From assembly GCF_900168165.1 (NCBI RefSeq), contig NZ_FUYV01000004.1:113048-177047 (forward strand): a stretch of DNA of 64,000 nucleotides, read 5' to 3'. Origin of the DNA: Alkalitalea saponilacus. GTDB taxonomy: Bacteria; Bacteroidota; Bacteroidia; Bacteroidales; Marinilabiliaceae. The notes below the pieces were generated by a model. It was given only the letters and a program-made list of their open reading frames with translations. It was not told the origin of the DNA and ran no database searches. Below, one piece after another: positions 60,503 to 64,000 of the stretch; the first letter of the stretch is position 1, and every line of letters begins with the position of its first letter. The position numbers and the translations under genes are program-made.

Positions 60503-60585
60503 TGTTTCGTTCAAAACACTTGTGGTGTAAGAGTTAAAATGAACTTGGCCTCACTGTTTTGAAATTCATCGCATAAGATTCAATA

Positions 60586-61791
60586 ATGAAATATATCGTA
60601 GTTTTGGCCGATGGAATGGCCGATGAACCAATTGAAGCATTTAATGGATTAACCCCCGCCATGGCCGCACATAAGCCGGTTATGGATGCCATGTGCAAGC
60701 AAGCTGCCACCGGCTTGGTTCATACTGTACCTCAGGGATTTCACCCCGGAAGCGAAATTGCCAATATGAATATTCTCGGTTACCAGCCTTCAAAATATTT
60801 TGAGGGTAGGGGAGTGTTGGAAGCTGCTGCACTGGGAATTGAATCTGAGCCTGATGAACTGGTCTTCAGATGCAACCTTGTTTCTGTGGAGGAGAATATT
60901 CTCATCAATCATTCGGCCGGGCATATCTCAACAGCTGAAGCTGACGAAATAATTCAGACCCTGAATAGTGAGTTGGGAAGTGAAAAAATAAAATTTTACA
61001 CAGGTACAAGTTACCGTCATATTCTGGTTATTAAGGGAGCCAATAAAAATGTGAAGTGCACACCGCCTCACGACCATCCCGGGAAACCTGCCCATCCGCT
61101 CTTTCCAACGGCAGAATCACCAGACGCCGACGATACCGCTAAGTTGTTGTCGGAACTCATGGATAAATCATTAAAAATTTTGGCCAACCATCCGGTAAAT
61201 GTGAAACGACGTGCTGACGGAAAAAAATGTGCTGATTCCATCTGGCCATGGTCGCCTGGATACAGACCGGCATTTCCTTCTTTTAAGGAGCGGTTTGGCA
61301 TGGATTCTGGAGCAGTTATATCTGCCGTGGATTTAATACATGGAATTGGAAAGCTGGCAGGATTGGAATCTGTATTTGTGGAAGGTGCCACTGGTTTACA
61401 TGATACCAATTACGAAGGGAAGGCTGCAGGAGCCTTGGATGCTCTTCAAAAACATCCGTTTGTGTTTTTGCATGTGGAGGCCATGGACGAAGCCGGTCAT
61501 GAAGGCGATTACCAACTAAAAAAGCGGGTCATTGAAGATTTTGACAGCAGATTGCTTAAACCCCTTTGGGATGGCTTGAATAAAATGGGTGAACCTTTCA
61601 CCTTTCTGTTGTTACCCGACCATCCAACGCCTTGTAATTTGCGTACACATACAATGGAGCCTGTTCCGTTTTTTATGATAAAACCCGGTTTAGATGCTGA
61701 CTCTGTTGATTCCTTTAACGAAGAAACGGTTAAAAATGGCAGTCTAGGTGAGATTTTAGGTGAGAATATTTTAGATATGTTTTTTAAATAG
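60586..61791 (+). CDS. ApgM-type phosphoglycerate mutase homologue, candidate homoserine kinase
   Basis: 401 aa member of the archaeal-type cofactor-independent phosphoglycerate mutase family (alkaline-phosphatase superfamily). N-terminal metal motif VVLADGMADEP, phospho-Ser region HPGSEIANMNILGYQP, and C-terminal EAMDEAGHEGD and LPDHPTPC metal ligands. In Bacteroidota this gene commonly accompanies threonine genes and has been proposed to supply homoserine kinase. Here thrC follows by 9 bp and no ThrB is visible, which supports that role. Plain phosphoglycerate mutase activity remains possible. Confidence 0.88.
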   Translation: MKYIVVLADGMADEPIEAFNGLTPAMAAHKPVMDAMCKQAATGLVHTVPQGFHPGSEIANMNILGYQPSKYFEGRGVLEAAALGIESEPDELVFRCNLVSVEENILINHSAGHISTAEADEIIQTLNSELGSEKIKFYTGTSYRHILVIKGANKNVKCTPPHDHPGKPAHPLFPTAESPDADDTAKLLSELMDKSLKILANHPVNVKRRADGKKCADSIWPWSPGYRPAFPSFKERFGMDSGAVISAVDLIHGIGKLAGLESVFVEGATGLHDTNYEGKAAGALDALQKHPFVFLHVEAMDEAGHEGDYQLKKRVIEDFDSRLLKPLWDGLNKMGEPFTFLLLPDHPTPCNLRTHTMEPVPFFMIKPGLDADSVDSFNEETVKNGSLGEILGENILDMFFK

Positions 61792-61800
61792 GTCATTCAA

Positions 61801-63105
61801 ATGAAATATATAAGTTTAGGCAACCGCCAGGAGAAATATAACCTTAAAGAGGTATTGTTTAGAGGTTTGGCGCCTGATGGCAATCTTTTTATGCCGGAAT
61901 CGATTCCTACGTTGGATGCTTCTTTTTTTAAAGAATTGCCACACATGGATTTACCGGAAATGGGTTTTCATGTTTTGTCGCAATTCATGAGCGAGGATTT
62001 AAGCGACGATGTATTAAAACAGATTACCAAAGAGACTTTTTCATTTGATATTCCATTGAAAAAAGTGGAGGAGGGGGTTTATGTTTTGGAACTGTTTCAC
62101 GGGCCCACTCAGGCTTTTAAGGATGTTGGCGCCAGATGTTTGTCAAGATTGTTGGGGCATTTTAATAAGGGGGAAAGCAGAAAATTAATGGTGTTAACTG
62201 CCACCTCAGGTGATACCGGAGGTGCTGTGGCACACGGTTTTCACCGTGTACCTGGTGTTGAAGTAGTGGTTCTATATCCATACGGAAAGGTAAGCCCATA
62301 CCAGGAGTATCAGATTACCGGACCAGGTGACAATGTTCACGCCATTGCTGTGGATGGCAGTTTCGACGATTGCCAGCGACTTGTTAAGGAGGCATTTAAC
62401 GACCAGGTTTTGCGGGAGCAGATTTACATGACCTCGGCCAACTCCATAAATATTGGCAGGTTGGTTCCGCAATCGGTTTATTATTTTCAGGTAATTTCTC
62501 AGCTACGTCGCATGGGAATTGAAGATGCTCCGGTGATAACAGTTCCCAGTGGTAATTTCGGAAATATTACAGCAGCCATGTTGGCTACCAGAATGGGATT
62601 GCCGGTTAAGCGGTTCATAGCAGCTACCAATGCCAATGATGTAGTCCCTCGCTTTCTGAAATCAGGCAAGTACGATCCACAGGCCACCATTCCAACCGTT
62701 GCAAATGCAATGGATGTAGGTGATCCGAGTAATTTTAGCCGTATGTTCGATCTTTTCCGCAATGATATTGATGACCTTCGAAAAAACCTTATTTCCTCAC
62801 CGGTTTCAGATGATGAGATAAAATCAACCATTGTGGAAGTGTACAAAAGCAAAGGGTATTTAATGGATCCGCATACCGCTTCGGCTTATGCCGTGGTTAA
62901 AAAGGAGCGAAAAGATGATGAAACAGCAGTTTTTGTTTCAACAGCTCATCCTTTTAAGTTCAACGAGGTGATAGATCAAATTTTACCCGGAGAATTGAAT
63001 AAATCAGGTTACAGTATTGATTTTGAGATTGGAAAGAATGTTGGAAAGGATATTATGCCGGCTTTTTACAAGGAATTTAGGAGTAGGATAGAAAAAATGG
63101 CATGA
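61801..63105 (+). CDS. thrC: Threonine synthase
   Basis: 434 aa PLP enzyme. The PLP lysine lies in LFHGPTQAFKDVG. Supporting motifs are TATSGDTGGAVAHGF, VVLYPYGKVSPYQEYQ, NSINIGRLVPQ, VPSGNFGNITAAM and DPHTASAY. It converts O-phosphohomoserine to threonine and phosphate. It directly follows the ApgM-type gene (9-bp gap), so the two probably make the last two steps of threonine synthesis. No strong terminator was found after it. Confidence 0.97.
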   Translation: MKYISLGNRQEKYNLKEVLFRGLAPDGNLFMPESIPTLDASFFKELPHMDLPEMGFHVLSQFMSEDLSDDVLKQITKETFSFDIPLKKVEEGVYVLELFHGPTQAFKDVGARCLSRLLGHFNKGESRKLMVLTATSGDTGGAVAHGFHRVPGVEVVVLYPYGKVSPYQEYQITGPGDNVHAIAVDGSFDDCQRLVKEAFNDQVLREQIYMTSANSINIGRLVPQSVYYFQVISQLRRMGIEDAPVITVPSGNFGNITAAMLATRMGLPVKRFIAATNANDVVPRFLKSGKYDPQATIPTVANAMDVGDPSNFSRMFDLFRNDIDDLRKNLISSPVSDDEIKSTIVEVYKSKGYLMDPHTASAYAVVKKERKDDETAVFVSTAHPFKFNEVIDQILPGELNKSGYSIDFEIGKNVGKDIMPAFYKEFRSRIEKMA

Positions 63106-63240
63106 TCATTGAATGATTTTTTATAATTTTAATATTTAAAAATGTTTTTTCTGATTTTTAAAAAAATGTTATTTTTACGCATCCTAAAAAATCAGGCAAT
63201 TTTGAACTTAATATAAAAGAAACAATAAAAACGAAGGATT

Positions 63241-63879
63241 ATGAAGTATTTAGCAGTTGTAGGATTGATGTTTTTTTCACTGGTTGTTTTTGCGCAGGAT
63301 GGAACTTCGCACATTGAATTACAGAATCAGGGAAATGATGCACTAAGAGAGAATAATTTCGCAGAAGCTCTTGAGTTGTATGAAGCCGCTTTAGCAGTAT
63401 GGCCTGAAGATGAGGAGGTAAATTCAGCAATGATTTTTAACATGGCAACTTGCGCACGCCGCTCTGATAACCACGAAAAGGCTCTTGAATATTATCAAAA
63501 GTCTGTTGATCTTGGGTACCGTGCAGACTTCTCAACTTTTTATGTAGCAACAGCGCTAAACAATCTGGAGCGTCATGATGAAATGGAAGAGGTGTTGCTT
63601 CAGGCACTTGTAGATTTTCGCTCTAGTTCTGTTTTTGGACATATGCGTCGCCTTTTAACCAATTACTATTTGCGTCAGGGAGCCGAGCCATACAACAGGG
63701 CATCGCAAATACTTGCAACGGCTCAGGATGCAGATCCATCTGAATTCGATGAAATTACTGCTCGTGCAAATGTTGAGTTTGAAAAAGCCAAACCTTGGTT
63801 TGAGAAAGTAATTGAAATTGATCCAGACAATTCAAATGCTCAGGCATCATTGAGAGAGATCAATACTCGTCTTAACTAA
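63241..63879 (+). CDS. Secreted tetratricopeptide-repeat protein
   Basis: 212 aa. Signal peptide (about 1-19, cleavage near VFAQD), then TPR units: NQGNDALRENNFAEALELYE, NMATCARRSDNHEKALEYYQ, YVATALNNLERHDEMEEVL, and a C-terminal unit AKPWFEKVIEIDPDNSNAQA. It is expected in the periplasm as a scaffold or assembly factor. It is monocistronic, with a strong terminator after it. No specific partner can be named. Confidence 0.85.
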   Translation: MKYLAVVGLMFFSLVVFAQDGTSHIELQNQGNDALRENNFAEALELYEAALAVWPEDEEVNSAMIFNMATCARRSDNHEKALEYYQKSVDLGYRADFSTFYVATALNNLERHDEMEEVLLQALVDFRSSSVFGHMRRLLTNYYLRQGAEPYNRASQILATAQDADPSEFDEITARANVEFEKAKPWFEKVIEIDPDNSNAQASLREINTRLN

Positions 63880-63893
63880 TTCAGGGTATATTA

Positions 63894-63940
63894 AGCACAA
63901 AAAAAGAGGACATCCAATGGATGTCCTCTTTTTTTGTGCT
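63894..63940. terminator. Bidirectional terminator after the TPR gene
   Basis: A long near-perfect inverted repeat of about 22 bp per arm (AGCACAAAAAAAGAGGACATCC and its complement) with an AAT loop. A and T runs within the arms suit termination from either side, serving the TPR gene and the partial minus-strand gene. Confidence 0.9.
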
Positions 63941-63950
63941 GTTTTAATAA

Positions 63951-64000
63951 TTAATTATTAGACTCTTTGCCATGCTTGCTGGCTGCTTTCTTTGTTGCAT
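63951..64000 (-). CDS. 3' end of a gene with a Lys/Ala-rich tail (partial)
   Basis: Reading the minus strand from the window edge gives ATKKAASKHGKESNN and then TAA at 63953-63951. The lysine/alanine-rich end resembles tails of histone-H1-like or HU-like DNA-binding proteins, but too little is visible to name it. Convergence on the shared terminator supports a real gene end. Confidence 0.5.
   Translation of the reverse strand, partial: ATKKAASKHGKESNN

Larger units (their letters stand above)
60221..60585. other. Intergenic region with repeat-like segments
   Basis: 365 bp. A segment near 60285-60327 has the layout GGGAC, then AATATCGGTAGCGAAAAAA, similar to 26767-26806. GTGTCC-TTTA-GGGACAC-type dyad symmetry lies near 60343-60360. 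The -7 box of apgM is at 60495-60502. A 63-codon frame at 60303-60494 has no family features. Confidence 0.5.

Overview
The window looks like a chromosomal segment of a Bacteroidota bacterium, probably an anaerobic or facultative polysaccharide degrader of the Bacteroidales/Marinilabiliales type. This is inferred from gene content (SusC/SusD pair, TonB-plug proteins, a PorE-like type IX secretion protein, a triple-tyrosine LuxR-type regulator, NagB/PIG-L fusion, recF-DUF721, split pyrB/pyrI) and from TAnnTTTG-type -7 boxes upstream of several genes. No rRNA, CRISPR array, prophage or integrative element was seen. The only transposase is a single REP-associated tyrosine transposase (RAYT).

Layout. 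0.1-5.4 kb: PurF-like protein whose N-terminal cysteine is serine, REC-PP2C regulator, cold-shock protein, Sir2 deacylase, MscS channel. 5.5-10.9 kb: minus-strand fermentation cluster pta, 3-hydroxyacyl-CoA dehydrogenase-like, ackA, ptb, buk. 11.3-14.0 kb: TonB-C/plug-like hybrid, MFS transporter, small unknown protein. 14.5-19.9 kb: nitrilase, PBP4-type peptidase, DUF6340-like lipoprotein, iron alcohol dehydrogenase, fabG. 20.1-23.6 kb: tRNA-Tyr, ribH, TPR membrane protein, recF, DUF721, ndk. 23.8-26.5 kb: nrnA and three FKBP-type lipoproteins, the third degenerate. 27.4-29.8 kb: TorF-like porin, glnK, amtB. 30.5-33.1 kb: NigD-like lipoprotein, DUF3078 protein, plsC.

33.4-46.2 kb: a PorE-like protein and a membrane-spanning propeller/Y_Y_Y/LuxR regulator, then SusC, SusD, a PKD lipoprotein and a GH16 beta-glucanase. 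The latter set reads as a compact laminarin-type polysaccharide utilisation locus. 46.3-53.5 kb: stand-alone response regulator, serine hydrolase with a collapsed GH3 domain, NagB/PIG-L fusion with altered NagB active-site residues, M18 aminopeptidase. 53.6-57.0 kb: pyrB behind what looks like a leader-peptide/terminator attenuator, a RAYT gene inserted between pyrB and pyrI, and a flavin reductase. 57.0-64.0 kb: AddA/RecB-like helicase-nuclease, ApgM-type mutase plus threonine synthase, a TPR protein, and the 3' tip of a further gene.

The most notable points are the pyrB leader (U-rich leader ORF reaching the pyrB ATG, with a strong intrinsic terminator inside it), the RAYT that separates pyrB from pyrI and carries REP-like palindromes inside its own reading frame, and several enzymes whose family catalytic residues are changed (PurF-like, NagB domain, 3-hydroxyacyl-CoA dehydrogenase, GH3 domain, third FKBP). 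All of this was read by eye; no database searches were possible.
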